Assembly (NCBI RefSeq): GCF_017744435.1
Contig: NZ_JAGIBG010000009.1
Coordinates: forward strand, 62,001-126,000
DNA: 64,000 bases
DNA from: Pseudomonas sp.
GTDB lineage: Bacteria > Pseudomonadota > Gammaproteobacteria > Pseudomonadales > Pseudomonadaceae
Direction: 5' to 3'
Positions 8,468-20,940 of the stretch are shown here, one piece after another. The position numbers and the translations under genes are program-made. The notes under the pieces were generated by a model. That model was not told the DNA's origin. It saw only the letters and a list, made by a program, of their open reading frames with translations, and searched no databases. Numbering within the stretch: position 1 is the first letter of the stretch; each line of letters opens with the position of its first letter.

Positions 8468-9682
8468 TCAGCCGCGGGCGTCGCGGTCGCGCAGGCCCAG
8501 CAGGTACAGCACGCCATCCAGCCCCAGGGTGGAAATCGCCTGCTTGGCCGACTGGCGCACCAGCGGCTTGGCGCGGAAGGCCACGCCCAGGCCGGCCAGT
8601 GACAGCATCGGCAGGTCGTTGGCGCCATCGCCCACGGCGATGGTCTGTTCCAGCTGCAGGCCTTCTTCACTGGCCAGCTGCTGCAGCAGGTCAGCCTTGC
8701 GCTGGGCATCGACGATCGGCTCCACGGCCACGCCGGTCACCTTGCCATCGACCACTTCCAGCTCGTTGGCGAACACGTAATCGATGCCCAGGCGCGCCTG
8801 CACCTGCTTGGCGAAGTACGAAAAACCACCAGACAGGATCGCCGTCTTGTAGCCCAGACGCTTGAGCTCGGCGAACAGGTTTTCGGCACCCTCGGTCAGA
8901 CGCAGGGAAGCACCGATCTCGTCGAGTACGCCAACATCCAGGCCCTTGAGCAGCGCCATGCGCTCCTTGAAGCTGGCGCGGAAGTCCAGCTCGCCACGCA
9001 TGGCCCGCTCGGTGATTGCGGCAACCTGCTCACCCACGCCGGCGGCCTTGGCCAGTTCATCGATGACTTCAGCCTCGATCAGCGTCGAGTCCATATCGAA
9101 GACCGCCAGGCGGCGATTGCGACGGAACAGGTCGTCCTTCTGGAACGCGATGTCGATGTTCAGTTCTTCGGACAACGCGAAGAAATCAGCACGCAATCCC
9201 TGGGCGTCACTCGGCACGCCACGCACGGAAATTTCCAGTGCCGCCTTGCCCTTCTCGCTCGGGGCGCCCAGGGTAACCCGCGCCGACAGGCGTTCGATAC
9301 GCTCGATGGTCAGGCCATACTGGCTGATGACGGCGCTGACGCGTTGCAGCTGCTCGGGGGTGATCTTGCGGCTGAGCAGGGTCGCGATATGTCGCGCTTC
9401 GCCCTGGGCATCGGCCCAATGCTGGTAGTCGGCTTCGGAGATCGGCGTGTAACGCGCTTGCAGGTTCAGCTCGTGGGCCTTGGACTGCACGCTCTGCAGC
9501 AGGCCGGTAGCCACTTCGTTATCTGGGATATCGACCAGAATGCCGAACGACAGGGTGCCGTGCATGACCGCCAGGCCGATGTCGAGGATGTTCACACCGC
9601 CCTGGAGCAGGACGCCGGTAATGGCGGCGGTGAGACCCGGACGGTCCTCACCGGTGATGTTGATCAGAACGATTTCGCGCAC
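8468..9682 (-). CDS. serB: Phosphoserine phosphatase SerB
   Basis: A 404-residue enzyme for the last step of serine biosynthesis. Residues 1-170 form two ACT-like regulatory domains (INITGEDRPGLTAAITGVLL). The HAD domain follows with motif DMDST (nucleophile D196), motif II serine and lysine in ILSGGFSYFAKQ, and motif III GDGANDLPM. The start is GTG at 9682, giving VREIVLINITG, with GGAG about 8 bases upstream; the 29 codons before it are not homologous. It is divergent from the AhpA/Smp-like gene, an arrangement also known from E. coli serB and ytjB. Confidence 0.95.
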   Translation of the reverse strand: MREIVLINITGEDRPGLTAAITGVLLQGGVNILDIGLAVMHGTLSFGILVDIPDNEVATGLLQSVQSKAHELNLQARYTPISEADYQHWADAQGEARHIATLLSRKITPEQLQRVSAVISQYGLTIERIERLSARVTLGAPSEKGKAALEISVRGVPSDAQGLRADFFALSEELNIDIAFQKDDLFRRNRRLAVFDMDSTLIEAEVIDELAKAAGVGEQVAAITERAMRGELDFRASFKERMALLKGLDVGVLDEIGASLRLTEGAENLFAELKRLGYKTAILSGGFSYFAKQVQARLGIDYVFANELEVVDGKVTGVAVEPIVDAQRKADLLQQLASEEGLQLEQTIAVGDGANDLPMLSLAGLGVAFRAKPLVRQSAKQAISTLGLDGVLYLLGLRDRDARG

Positions 9683-9817
9683 AACCTGGCTCCGACTTCG
9701 ATGAAAAATGCGCATTCTACCGATTTTCCATGACCATCGGGCGCCAACTCTACTTTGCCGACAAAACACTGCTCGCTATACTGCCCAACACTTTTATGCC
9801 ATTAAGAGCCGCGCTCT

Positions 9818-11281
9818 GTGAACCGGCCCATGCCCGTCAAAACCGACAACTTCTTCATCATGATCTTCCGAGCCCTGCGCCAACGTCGCGTGCCCCTAGC
9901 ACTACGCATCGCCACCACCAACATTTTCCTGGTGGCGCTGGCGCTGGTGATCTATGCCTGCGTGATGGGCCTGCAGTTCAAGCAGGCCATGCACGAGCAG
10001 GCCGACGCCCTCGGCCAGAGCCTGACCACCCAGACCGCCACCTCGGCGACCGAGCTGCTGGTGTCCAACGACATCCTCAGCCTCAACGTGCTGCTGGGCA
10101 ACCTGGTGAAGAACCCGCTGGTGGCCCATGCGGCCATCTACAGCGTGGATAACCGCATCCTCGCCGAGGCTGGCCAGCGCCCGCGCAACAGCCTGCTGGG
10201 TGAAGCCGAAGGCCTGTACCAGACCAAGATCACGTTCCAGGACGTGACCGCCGGTCAGCTGCGCATCAGCCTGGACATGAGCCAGTTCCAGCAGCCGATG
10301 CTGATCAGCCTGCAGAGCATGGGCATCCTCGCCGCCATTCTGCTGGCCCTGGCGCTGAGCCTGAGCCTGCGCCAAGGTCGCCACATCACCCTGCCGCTGC
10401 TGCAGCTGCGAGTGTGGCTGCGTGACCCGCACCCTTACACCCCGGCCATCGACCGCCAGGACGAGATCGGCGACATCGCTCGCCAGCTTCATGCGCGCCT
10501 GGCGCCGCCACCTCCGCCCGAGCCGGAACCGGAGGAAGAAGAGGACGAAGACGAGTTCGACGACCTGCACGACGAAGTCCCGGCCAAGCCCGCTCAGCGC
10601 GCCAAGGCCGTGGTCCAGGCGGACGAGGATGACGACGCGGCTTTCGCCGGGTTGCTGGACGAGGAGGAACAACCGGCGGCCAAGCCTGCCGTGGTCGAGC
10701 CCGACGAGCCGCAGAACACCGCCGTGCTGGCCGTTCAACTGGGTTCCCAGGAGCAACTGCGTCGCCTGCCGCGCACGCGCCTGACCGAGCTGCTGGAGCG
10801 CTATCGTGGCTGCCTGGAGCAGGCGGCCTCGCTGTATGAAGGCGACATCCACACGCTCAACGATGGCAGCACGCTGGTGCTGTTCCACAGCCGCGACTGC
10901 GGTGAGGATTACCTGACCAACGCCATCTGCTGTGGCGAGCTGCTGCGTGCGCTGGGCCATGCCCTGCAGATCGAAGTGGCCGACAGTGGCATCACCCTGC
11001 AATTGCAGCTGGGCCTGGCCCTGGGTGATGACCTGCAAGGGCTGGAACAGGTCGACCTGCTGATGGCCGAAAAGGCCCAGGACGCGCTGGCACTGTCGCA
11101 ACACAGCCGCAACCTGCTGTTGGTGGAGCGGCAGATCAGTGATGACGAGCTGATCCGCAAACGCGCACGTATCCGCCCGATTGCCAGCCCTGAAGGGGCT
11201 TGCTGCGTAGAGCGGTTGATGGAGCCTTACCCGTCGATGCTGGAGCGTCAGTTGGCGCGGATGCACGAGCGCCGGGCCTGA
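9818..11281 (+). CDS. AhpA/YtjB (Smp)-like membrane protein
   Basis: A 487-residue inner-membrane protein. A helix at about residues 34-50 and another at about 168-185 frame a periplasmic domain, the topology of the Smp/AhpA group found next to serB. A long, very acidic and proline-rich linker (PPPPPEPEPEEEEDEDEFDD, about 228-250) leads to a C-terminal domain that resembles a degenerate nucleotide-cyclase fold. The start is uncertain: GTG at 9818, ATG at 9830 and ATG at 9860 are all possible and none has a strong ribosome site. Function is not established. Confidence 0.75.
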   Translation: MNRPMPVKTDNFFIMIFRALRQRRVPLALRIATTNIFLVALALVIYACVMGLQFKQAMHEQADALGQSLTTQTATSATELLVSNDILSLNVLLGNLVKNPLVAHAAIYSVDNRILAEAGQRPRNSLLGEAEGLYQTKITFQDVTAGQLRISLDMSQFQQPMLISLQSMGILAAILLALALSLSLRQGRHITLPLLQLRVWLRDPHPYTPAIDRQDEIGDIARQLHARLAPPPPPEPEPEEEEDEDEFDDLHDEVPAKPAQRAKAVVQADEDDDAAFAGLLDEEEQPAAKPAVVEPDEPQNTAVLAVQLGSQEQLRRLPRTRLTELLERYRGCLEQAASLYEGDIHTLNDGSTLVLFHSRDCGEDYLTNAICCGELLRALGHALQIEVADSGITLQLQLGLALGDDLQGLEQVDLLMAEKAQDALALSQHSRNLLLVERQISDDELIRKRARIRPIASPEGACCVERLMEPYPSMLERQLARMHERRA

Positions 11282-11285
11282 TACC

Positions 11286-11390
11286 GGGCCGGCTTCTTCG
11301 CGGGCTCGCCCGCTCCCACAGGTTCTTCACCGACCTCAAAGCCTGTGAAATACCTGTGGGAGCGGGCAAGCCCGCGAAGAGGCCGGCACA
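11286..11390. repeat. Inverted pair of family A REP sequences
   Basis: Two copies of the element with core GCGGGCTCGCCCGCTCCCAC / GTGGGAGCGGGCAAGCCCGC face each other with about 30 bases between them. They lie in the gap between convergent genes. Confidence 0.85.
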
Positions 11391-11410
11391 AACAGCACAA
11401 TACGCACACC

Positions 11411-11446
11411 CACAAAAAAGCCCGCGAGCATGCGGGCTTTTTTGTG
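11411..11446. terminator. Bidirectional terminator before the PqiC-like lipoprotein gene
   Basis: CACAAAAAAGCCCGC, a 6-base loop, then GCGGGCTTTTTTGTG. The symmetrical A and T tracts allow termination on both strands. It lies 14 bases past the minus-strand stop at 11460. Confidence 0.93.
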
Positions 11447-11459
11447 GCTGGCGGTTCGA

Positions 11460-12170
11460 TCAGAACCGATAGACTTCCATATCGGTGCGAATCGGCGAAG
11501 CCATCGGGATCTTCGACTTCCCGGGTTCTTTCTTGACCTGTACCGGCGCTGCCTGCTTCTTCGGTGCTTCTTCGGCAACCGCAGGCTGATTGGCCAGCGG
11601 CTTGACCGCCGTGCTCAACTGTTCGGCGAGCTTCTGCAGCAACTGGCCCTGGGCCTGAACCTGGGACGACTCGCTGCCCTCGTGCGGCTGCTCGAGGTGA
11701 ACGATACGGTTGTCACGTACATGACCACGACGGTCGAGCAGGCGCCATTGCGCATCGAGAATCGCTGGCTGGTTCTTGCCCGAGTCCAGGCGCGTGATCG
11801 ACAGCAGCACCTGCACGTCCGGAGTGAAGCCAGTGCTGGCCGGGGCCAGCACCACGCGCTGGCTATCCAGGCGCCAGGCCAGCTGGCGCACCAGCAACTG
11901 ATCGATATCCGCTGACAGGCTGCCGGCCCAACGACCGTCGGTCGCCGAACTCAGGCTACCATCGGCTTGACGCTGCAAGAAGGTTTCACGCTGCAGGTAA
12001 TCGGCTACCGACACCGGGCCGAGCACCACGGCCATGCCCGCACTCTGTGAAGGCTGGCCAGGATCACCGCTGTCGAGTTGGTACAGGGCAACCGGCTGAT
12101 GCATGCTGCATCCGCTCAGTCCCAGCAAACCCGTCATCAACAGCGCAAATGGAAGGCGCAGGAATTTCAT
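11460..12170 (-). CDS. PqiC/YmbA-like ABC-transport auxiliary lipoprotein
   Basis: A 236-residue secreted lipoprotein. The signal peptide MKFLRLPFALLMTGLLGLSG ends in the lipobox LSGC with C21. The body (YQLDSGDPGQ; VVLGPVSVADYLQRETFLQR; WAGSLSADIDQLLVRQLAWRL) matches the family that works with MlaD/PqiB-type lipid transfer across the envelope. The C-terminal 50 residues are low-complexity (Ala, Pro, Lys). No pqiAB genes are nearby, so it may be an orphan partner. Confidence 0.85.
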   Translation of the reverse strand: MKFLRLPFALLMTGLLGLSGCSMHQPVALYQLDSGDPGQPSQSAGMAVVLGPVSVADYLQRETFLQRQADGSLSSATDGRWAGSLSADIDQLLVRQLAWRLDSQRVVLAPASTGFTPDVQVLLSITRLDSGKNQPAILDAQWRLLDRRGHVRDNRIVHLEQPHEGSESSQVQAQGQLLQKLAEQLSTAVKPLANQPAVAEEAPKKQAAPVQVKKEPGKSKIPMASPIRTDMEVYRF

Positions 12171-12303
12171 TCAACCCATCCAGGCGGTCGCCACCAGGCA
12201 AACCGCAGTGATACTGATAGAGATTCAATCGGGCACACGGCCACGCCGGCACCGCAGGGGCACTATCATCCGCGAAATATCGGCCCGACTCCAGCATTTC
12301 TGC

Positions 12304-12332
12304 CTGGAACGGCGCTGAAATTGCCGTTCCAG
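12304..12332. terminator. Hairpin downstream of parC
   Basis: A perfect 10-bp stem, CTGGAACGGC and GCCGTTCCAG, with a 9-base loop. It begins 13 bases past the parC stop on the minus strand. It lacks a T run on either side, so its role as a terminator is uncertain. Confidence 0.45.
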
Positions 12333-12345
12333 ACATTTCGTCGGA

Positions 12346-15129
<2,784 letters not shown>

Positions 15130-15133
<4 letters not shown>

Positions 15134-16116
15134 GGCGTAGCGCTCCAGCCGCCCTGCGGCGCTTCGAAGCGCCAGACGATCGGCCGGCTTTCGCCATCGG
15201 CGCGATCACCGTTGTTGTTGTCCAGGCCGATCCAGGCGCCCTTGGCATCGATCACCAGCGCTTCGGCCAGGCCGTACGGCTGGTCGTAGCGGCGCTCCGG
15301 CACCAGTGCCTCGGCGGCGAACGACCAGCACTGCTCGACCTTGCCACTGGTGGCATCACGCCGGCACACGCGGTAGGCGTTGCGTTCGAGGGTGAACAGC
15401 TTGCCCTCGAACCAGGCGAGGTCGGCAAAGTCGCGCGACAGCGCCCGGGGGTTGGGCATCTGTGGTGGCTGCATCTCGACCCCGGCTTCGCTCAGCAACA
15501 CGCAGCTGCGCCCGCAGGTCCACACCGACTGCTGGCGCTCGATGGCCACCAGGCCGCGCCGCTCGCGCTCGGCTGCCAGCCACAGGCGATCACCTTCCGG
15601 GTTGATGGCCAGGCCTTCGAACAAGGCATTGAAGTTGAGCAGCATGCCACTGGCACGGGCCTGACGCACCATCGCCGGGTCAATCTTCAGCCACTCCGGC
15701 TCACCCCCGGCAGGCAACTGCAGCACCGCCGCATGGGCCTCGCTGACCAGGTAGAGATTGCCTGCCTTGTCGCAGGTGATGCCTTCGTAATCCAGCTCGC
15801 CACCGCGCACGTAGGAGGCCGCCCAGTTACGCGACTTCAACCCCCACGGCAGGCCGCTCTCAGGCACGGGGGGTGGCGTGAAGGTCAGCGGCTGGGCGCG
15901 CCAGACGGCGTCCTGCTGGTCGAAGCGGTAAATGCGGTCGTCATCACGATCGGAAACACCCCAGAGCCCGCCCCGGCACTCGACCAAGCCGGACAGGTTG
16001 CCGCCGCGCATGCCCTCGATCGGGTGCTCGGAGGCCAGCTTCAGTTCTGGCCAGTTGCCGGCCAGGCTCGGCAGGGCAATCAGCGCCAGGCAGGCCGCGA
16101 CCAGCAGACGAATCAA
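15130..16116 (-). CDS. Phytase-like esterase-domain protein, exported
   Basis: A 328-residue protein with a signal peptide (MIRLLVAACLALIALPSLAG) and a beta-propeller-like sequence rich in paired aromatic and Asp residues (GLVECRGGLWGVSDRDDDRI; GELDYEGITCDKAGNLYLVSE; FEGLAINPEGDRLWLAAERE). This matches the family annotated as esterase-like activity of phytase. Substrate is unknown. The start overlaps the parE stop by four bases, and its own stop overlaps the next start, so it sits in the middle of the topoisomerase IV operon. Confidence 0.85.
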
Positions 16117-18017
16117 ACCAGTACCTCAGCCAGGTTGCCTTTGGTTTCCAGCCAGTTCTTGCGGTCGCCGGCGCGCTTCTTGGCCAGCAGCATGTCCATG
16201 ATCTCGGTGGTGCCCTGCACGTCGTCCAGGGTCAGCTGGACCAGGCGCCGGGTGTTCGGGTCCATGGTGGTTTCGCGCAGTTGCGGTGGGTTCATCTCGC
16301 CCAGGCCCTTGAATCGGGTGACCTGCGGTTTGCCACGCTTCTTCTCGGCCACCAGCCGGTCGAGGATACCGTCACGCTCGGCTTCGTCGAGGGCGTAGTA
16401 GATTTCCTTGCCCAGGTCGATGCGGTACAGCGGCGGCATGGCAACGTAGACATGGCCGGCCTCGACCAGCGGTCGGAAGTGCTGGACGAACAGTGCGCAG
16501 AGCAACGTGGCAATGTGCAAACCGTCGGAGTCGGCGTCGGCGAGGATGCAGATCTTGCCGTAGCGCAGCTGCGACAGGTCGGCCGCGCCCGGGTCGACAC
16601 CGATGGCCACGGCGATGTTGTGCACTTCCTGGCTGGCCAGGACTTCGCCGCCGTCCACTTCCCAGGTGTTGAGGATCTTGCCGCGCAGCGGCAGGATGGC
16701 CTGGAATTCCTTGTCGCGGGCCTGCTTGGCCGAACCACCGGCGGAGTCACCCTCGACCAGGAACAGTTCGGCGCGCATTGGGTCCTGCCCGGCGCAATCA
16801 GCCAGTTTGCCTGGCAACGCCGGGCCCTGGGTAATGCGCTTGCGCTCGACCTTCTTGCTCGCCTTGAGGCGACGACCAGCGTTGCTGATGGCCAGTTCCG
16901 CCAGCTGCATGCCCAGCTCGGGGTGGGCGTTGAGCCACAGGCTGAAGGCGTCCTTGACCACACCGGAAACGAACGCGGCGGCCTCGCGGGACGACAGGCG
17001 CTCCTTGGTCTGGCCGGAGAACTGGGGTTCTTGCATCTTCATCGAAAGGACGAAAGTGATGCGTTCCCAGACGTCTTCCGGCGCCAGCTTGACGCCGCGC
17101 GGCAACAGGTTGCGGAACTCGCAGAATTCGCGCATGGCATCGAGCAGGCCCTGGCGCAGGCCGTTGACGTGGGTACCGCCCTGGGCGGTGGGGATCAGGT
17201 TGACGTAGCTTTCCTGAACGCTGTCACCGCCTTCGGGCAGCCACAGCAGGGCCCAGTCGACAGCCTCCTTGTTACCCGCCAGGCTGCCGCAGAACGGTTC
17301 GTCGGGCAGGCGCTGGAACTCGCTTACCGAGTCAACCAGGTAGGAACGCAGGCCATCTTCGTAGTGCCATTCGACCTTCTCGCCGCTGGCCTTGTCCTCG
17401 AAACTGACCAACAGGCCCGGGCACAGTACGGCCTTGGCCTTGAGCACGTGCTTGAGGCGGCTGATGGAAAACTTCGGCGAATCGAAATACTTCGGGTCCG
17501 GGCTGAAGTACACGCTGGTACCGGTGTTGCGCTTGCCGACCGTGCCGACCACCTCCAGCTCGCTGGCCTTGAAGCCATCGGCGAAGGTCATCTGGTACTC
17601 GTTGCCGTCGCGCTTGACGCGTACGCGCACCTGGGTCGACAGGGCGTTGACCACCGAAATGCCCACGCCGTGCAGGCCGCCGGAGAACTGGTAGTTCTTG
17701 TTGGAGAACTTGCCGCCGGCGTGCAGCTTGGTGAGGATCAGTTCGACGCCCGACACGCCCTCTTCGGGATGGATATCCACCGGCATGCCACGGCCATCGT
17801 CGCTGACTTCCAGCGAGTGGTCGGCGTGGAGGATGACCTGCACCGAGCGGGCGTGGCCGGCCAGGGCTTCGTCGACACTGTTGTCGATGACTTCCTGAGC
17901 CAGGTGGTTAGGCCGGCTGGTATCGGTGTACATGCCCGGGCGTTTACGCACCGGGTCGAGGCCGGAGAGGACTTCGATGGCGTCTGCGTTATAGGCGCTA
18001 GCGCTGGGATTGGCCAT
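16113..18017 (-). CDS. parE: DNA topoisomerase IV subunit B
   Basis: A 634-residue ATPase subunit. The GHKL ATP site is visible in NSVDEALAG, DDGRGMPVDI and GLHGVGISVVNALS. The toprim domain has EGDSAGGSAKQARD, followed by DADSDGLHIATLL with the metal-binding DxD. The C-terminal block is intact. Length is typical. It starts 35 bases after yqiA and precedes two envelope genes and parC. Confidence 0.97.
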   Translation of the reverse strand: MANPSASAYNADAIEVLSGLDPVRKRPGMYTDTSRPNHLAQEVIDNSVDEALAGHARSVQVILHADHSLEVSDDGRGMPVDIHPEEGVSGVELILTKLHAGGKFSNKNYQFSGGLHGVGISVVNALSTQVRVRVKRDGNEYQMTFADGFKASELEVVGTVGKRNTGTSVYFSPDPKYFDSPKFSISRLKHVLKAKAVLCPGLLVSFEDKASGEKVEWHYEDGLRSYLVDSVSEFQRLPDEPFCGSLAGNKEAVDWALLWLPEGGDSVQESYVNLIPTAQGGTHVNGLRQGLLDAMREFCEFRNLLPRGVKLAPEDVWERITFVLSMKMQEPQFSGQTKERLSSREAAAFVSGVVKDAFSLWLNAHPELGMQLAELAISNAGRRLKASKKVERKRITQGPALPGKLADCAGQDPMRAELFLVEGDSAGGSAKQARDKEFQAILPLRGKILNTWEVDGGEVLASQEVHNIAVAIGVDPGAADLSQLRYGKICILADADSDGLHIATLLCALFVQHFRPLVEAGHVYVAMPPLYRIDLGKEIYYALDEAERDGILDRLVAEKKRGKPQVTRFKGLGEMNPPQLRETTMDPNTRRLVQLTLDDVQGTTEIMDMLLAKKRAGDRKNWLETKGNLAEVLV

Positions 18018-18052
18018 GGGTTCTCGTCGTCAGTCTGGTGAATGCAAAAAGA

Positions 18053-18661
18053 TCAAAGTACAGAAAAATCGAGCGCCGCATACTGCTGCCGGGCAATGCC
18101 GGCGAAGGCCAGCAGGCCTGGCAGCTGCTCGGCAAAGCCCTGGAAGCTGTGGTCGCCACCGGCCTGGATGCGCAGGGCGCAACCTCGGTAATACTGCTCG
18201 GCGTGGCGATAGTCCAGGGTTTCATCGGCGGTCTGCAGCCACACTTGATAGCGGCCTGGGTCGGCCGGCGCCGGCACTTCCAGTTCGGCCAGGGCCTGCA
18301 CATGGTCCAGGGTCAGCTCCCAAGTCTCGCCAGTGTAGTGGTTGCGCTGGGCCCCCAGATAACCGTCGAAGCGCTTGTGAGGGGTGACTGCCGGGTTGAC
18401 CAGCAAGGCTTTCAGCCCATGGCGCTCGGCCAGATGGGTGGCATAGTAGCCGCCGAGCGAACTGCCGACCAGCAGGGGCGCCCCGAGCTCGGCGATGGCG
18501 GCTTCGAGCTGGGCCATGGCCTGGCGTGGATGGTGGTGCAAGTCCGGGACGCGCAGCTGCTGCGACAGGCCCAATTGCTGCATGACAGCCTCGAGCTGGC
18601 GCGCCTTGGTGGAAAACGGCGAGCTGTTGAAGCCATGGATATAGAGGATGGAACCCGACAT
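18053..18661 (-). CDS. yqiA: YqiA-family esterase
   Basis: A 202-residue alpha/beta hydrolase. The oxyanion strand is ILYIHGFNSSP, the nucleophile lies in VGSSLGGYYA, the acid probably in TADETLDY, and the His in GGDHSFQGF. E. coli YqiA is an esterase on short acyl and acyl-CoA substrates. The start at 18661 gives the family N-terminus MSGSILYIHGF and follows a G-rich site; the earlier codons of the open frame do not match. The nudF-yqiB-cpdA-yqiA-parE order is the same as in enteric bacteria. Confidence 0.9.
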   Translation of the reverse strand: MSGSILYIHGFNSSPFSTKARQLEAVMQQLGLSQQLRVPDLHHHPRQAMAQLEAAIAELGAPLLVGSSLGGYYATHLAERHGLKALLVNPAVTPHKRFDGYLGAQRNHYTGETWELTLDHVQALAELEVPAPADPGRYQVWLQTADETLDYRHAEQYYRGCALRIQAGGDHSFQGFAEQLPGLLAFAGIARQQYAALDFSVL

Positions 18662-18805
18662 GCTGCCCCCGGAATCTGTGGCTTCGCGCCCAATCGAGCG
18701 GGCGCAGGGACGCGCAGTGTAGCGCGTTCGCCGGGATTTGGCGCCGCGGCAGGGATTTAGCAACAAATTCTTCAAGAGCTGGGGCCGCTGCGCGACCCAG
18801 GCTCT

Positions 18806-19609
18806 TCAATATCCCGCGCTATTGAAGTCGAGCTTCACTTCAAAATCAGTGGCCCGCTCTACCCCAGTCTGCAGCTGCCCATCGGCATGCAGGCGCAACC
18901 AGCGATACCCCGGCAGCTCTTCGCTGACCTTGAAGTCCTCGCTGCCTGCCGCGAACTGGATGCAGGTCGACGGCGTGGCCAGCAGGCGCAAGCCATCGCG
19001 CAGCTCGTCCCACTCCTGGTGAATGTGCCCCCAGAGCAACGCCTTCACCTGTGGATAACCGCGCAACCGCTGCAGCAGCTCATCGGCATTGCGCAGACCG
19101 ATCGGGGCGATCCAGGCGCAACCGATATCCACCGGCTGATGGTGACAGCACACCAGGCAATGGCGCTCGCCGGCCGAGGCCAAGGCATCATCGAGAATCG
19201 ACAACTGGTCCGGTTCGAGCAGCCCATGGGTAGCGCCCGGCACCGCCGTGTTCAGCATGACCACGCGCCAGCTGCCGATGTCGGTCACCGACTGCACCAG
19301 GTCCGGCGCGACCTCGGCCATGAGCTTGGCTTCATCATGGTTGCCCGGCAACCAGCGAGTCGGTACGGCACATTCGCCGGTCAGCTCACGAAACGCTTCA
19401 TACGAAGCGACACTGCCATCCTGGGACAGATCACCGGTGCACAACAGCAAGTCGACACGCGGCTGCTCGCGACGCACCTGGGCCACCACATGGCGCAGGC
19501 TGTCGCGGGTATTGAGGCCCAGCAAGGTGCCCGCCGGGTTGGCGAACAGATGGGCGTCGGTCAGTTGCACCACATGCACGGGCGCAGGGAAAGGGGCTGG
19601 GTGCGGCAA
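18806..19609 (-). CDS. cpdA: 3',5'-cyclic-AMP phosphodiesterase
   Basis: A 267-residue class III cyclic nucleotide phosphodiesterase. The metallophosphoesterase motifs appear in order: D18 and H20 (TDAH), D60 (GDLSQDG), N90 and H91 (PGNHDEA), the HH pair in CCHHQPVD, and the closing GHIHQ. It lowers cAMP and so tunes Vfr/Crp regulation. It lies in the nudF operon, 85 bases after yqiB. Confidence 0.93.
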   Translation of the reverse strand: MPHPAPFPAPVHVVQLTDAHLFANPAGTLLGLNTRDSLRHVVAQVRREQPRVDLLLCTGDLSQDGSVASYEAFRELTGECAVPTRWLPGNHDEAKLMAEVAPDLVQSVTDIGSWRVVMLNTAVPGATHGLLEPDQLSILDDALASAGERHCLVCCHHQPVDIGCAWIAPIGLRNADELLQRLRGYPQVKALLWGHIHQEWDELRDGLRLLATPSTCIQFAAGSEDFKVSEELPGYRWLRLHADGQLQTGVERATDFEVKLDFNSAGY

Positions 19610-19694
19610 CGGCCGTCTCCTCGAACGGATTCTGCACGAATTATGGCGCTGGAACGGTTGTGAGCAAACACTCGAAACCGACCCAGGTCACATT

Positions 19695-20147
19695 TCAGCG
19701 CACACTTGCCAGTTCGTGGCCGCAGGCCAGGCAATGGCTGAGCCATTCGCCGAGGAACAGGTTGAGCTGTGCCTTCTCGTCCGGCTGGTGCATGGCCTCG
19801 TTGGGGTACGGGTAGATGCTGCGCAGGCGGCGGGTATGCTCGGCGCTGATCACTTCGGCCATGCGCGCATCGTGATACACCTGCACCTCCAGGTGAGGCA
19901 CCGGCAGCCAGGGCAGGCTGTGCTCCTGGCGCACCCGCAAGGTGGTGGTGTACGGGCAGGCCAGCAGCACATCGAGCACCAGCACACCGAGCATCTGGTC
20001 GCCCTGGGTCATGCCGATGCGTCGCGAACTCTGGGTGGTACGCATATCGGGCAGCAGGCGCATGAGCCGGGCATAGTTGGCCTCGCAGGCTGCTTGCAGC
20101 CCGGCCAGATCAACCCGATAACGCTCACGCAAGAGGTTCACTTCCAC
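19695..20147 (-). CDS. yqiB: YqiB-family protein (DUF1249)
   Basis: A 150-residue cytoplasmic protein of unknown function. It has the family blocks NYARLMRLLPDMR, VQVYHDARMAEVI and YPYPNEAMHQPDEKAQLNLF. Its start overlaps the nudF stop by 10 bases, so it is co-translated with nudF. The constant pairing with nudF and cpdA is known from many gammaproteobacteria. Confidence 0.9.
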   Translation of the reverse strand: MEVNLLRERYRVDLAGLQAACEANYARLMRLLPDMRTTQSSRRIGMTQGDQMLGVLVLDVLLACPYTTTLRVRQEHSLPWLPVPHLEVQVYHDARMAEVISAEHTRRLRSIYPYPNEAMHQPDEKAQLNLFLGEWLSHCLACGHELASVR

Positions 20148-20755
20148 ATACCTCGAACTTCATCTTTATTCAGCGCCAGCCACTGCAGGCTGATGATGGT
20201 TGCCGCGTTGCAGATTTGACCATCGCGTACTGCCTGCATTGCATCGTCGAACGACCACACGCGTACACGGATGTCCTCGCTTTCTTCTTCCAGGCCATGC
20301 AGGCCACCCGCGCCTTCACTGGTGCAGCGGCCCAGGTACAGGTGCACGTACTCATCGCTGCCACCGGGCGAAGGGAAGTAGCGGGTAATTGGCCACAAGG
20401 CGCCTATTGCCAGCCCGGCTTCTTCCTCGGCTTCACGATGCGCGACGTTTTCCAGCTCTTCTTCCCTGTCGATCAGCCCGGCGACCATCTCGATCAGCCA
20501 GGGGTTTTCGACCTTGCCCAAGGCGCCGACACGGAACTGCTCGATCAACACCACCTCATCGCGCAGCGGGTCGTAAGGCAGCACGCAGACCGCATCGTGA
20601 CGCACGAACAGCTCACGACTGATCTCACGGCTCATGCCACCCGCGAACAGTTCATGGCGCAGCTGCACCTTGTCGAGCTTGTAGAAGCCCTTGAAGCAGT
20701 TGGCCCGCTTGACGATCTCGACCGCCCTGGGCACCGAATTCAACGTGTCTGACAT
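20138..20755 (-). CDS. nudF: ADP-ribose diphosphatase
   Basis: A 205-residue Nudix hydrolase that splits ADP-ribose into AMP and ribose 5-phosphate. The Nudix box is complete from the Gly of GLIDREEE through REAEEEAGL. The start at 20755 (MSDTLNSVPRAV) has GAGGA 7 bases upstream, so it is preferred over the ATG four codons earlier. It is the first gene of the minus-strand run that extends to parC. Confidence 0.93.
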   Translation of the reverse strand: MSDTLNSVPRAVEIVKRANCFKGFYKLDKVQLRHELFAGGMSREISRELFVRHDAVCVLPYDPLRDEVVLIEQFRVGALGKVENPWLIEMVAGLIDREEELENVAHREAEEEAGLAIGALWPITRYFPSPGGSDEYVHLYLGRCTSEGAGGLHGLEEESEDIRVRVWSFDDAMQAVRDGQICNAATIISLQWLALNKDEVRGMWK

Positions 20756-20940
20756 GGAAATCCTCATGACCTCATTTACCGCATCGCGCCATCCTACTCT
20801 GCACGGTTGCCCGTTTCACCCCTTTCCGGCAACCGTTCGCGCACTCGGGACAGCACGCCTTCACTCTGTTAGCTTAGTGGCGAACTGAAGGCCGCGCAGA
20901 CGGTCAAAGGCCGACTTTTCCCTGTTCTGCAAGGATCATC

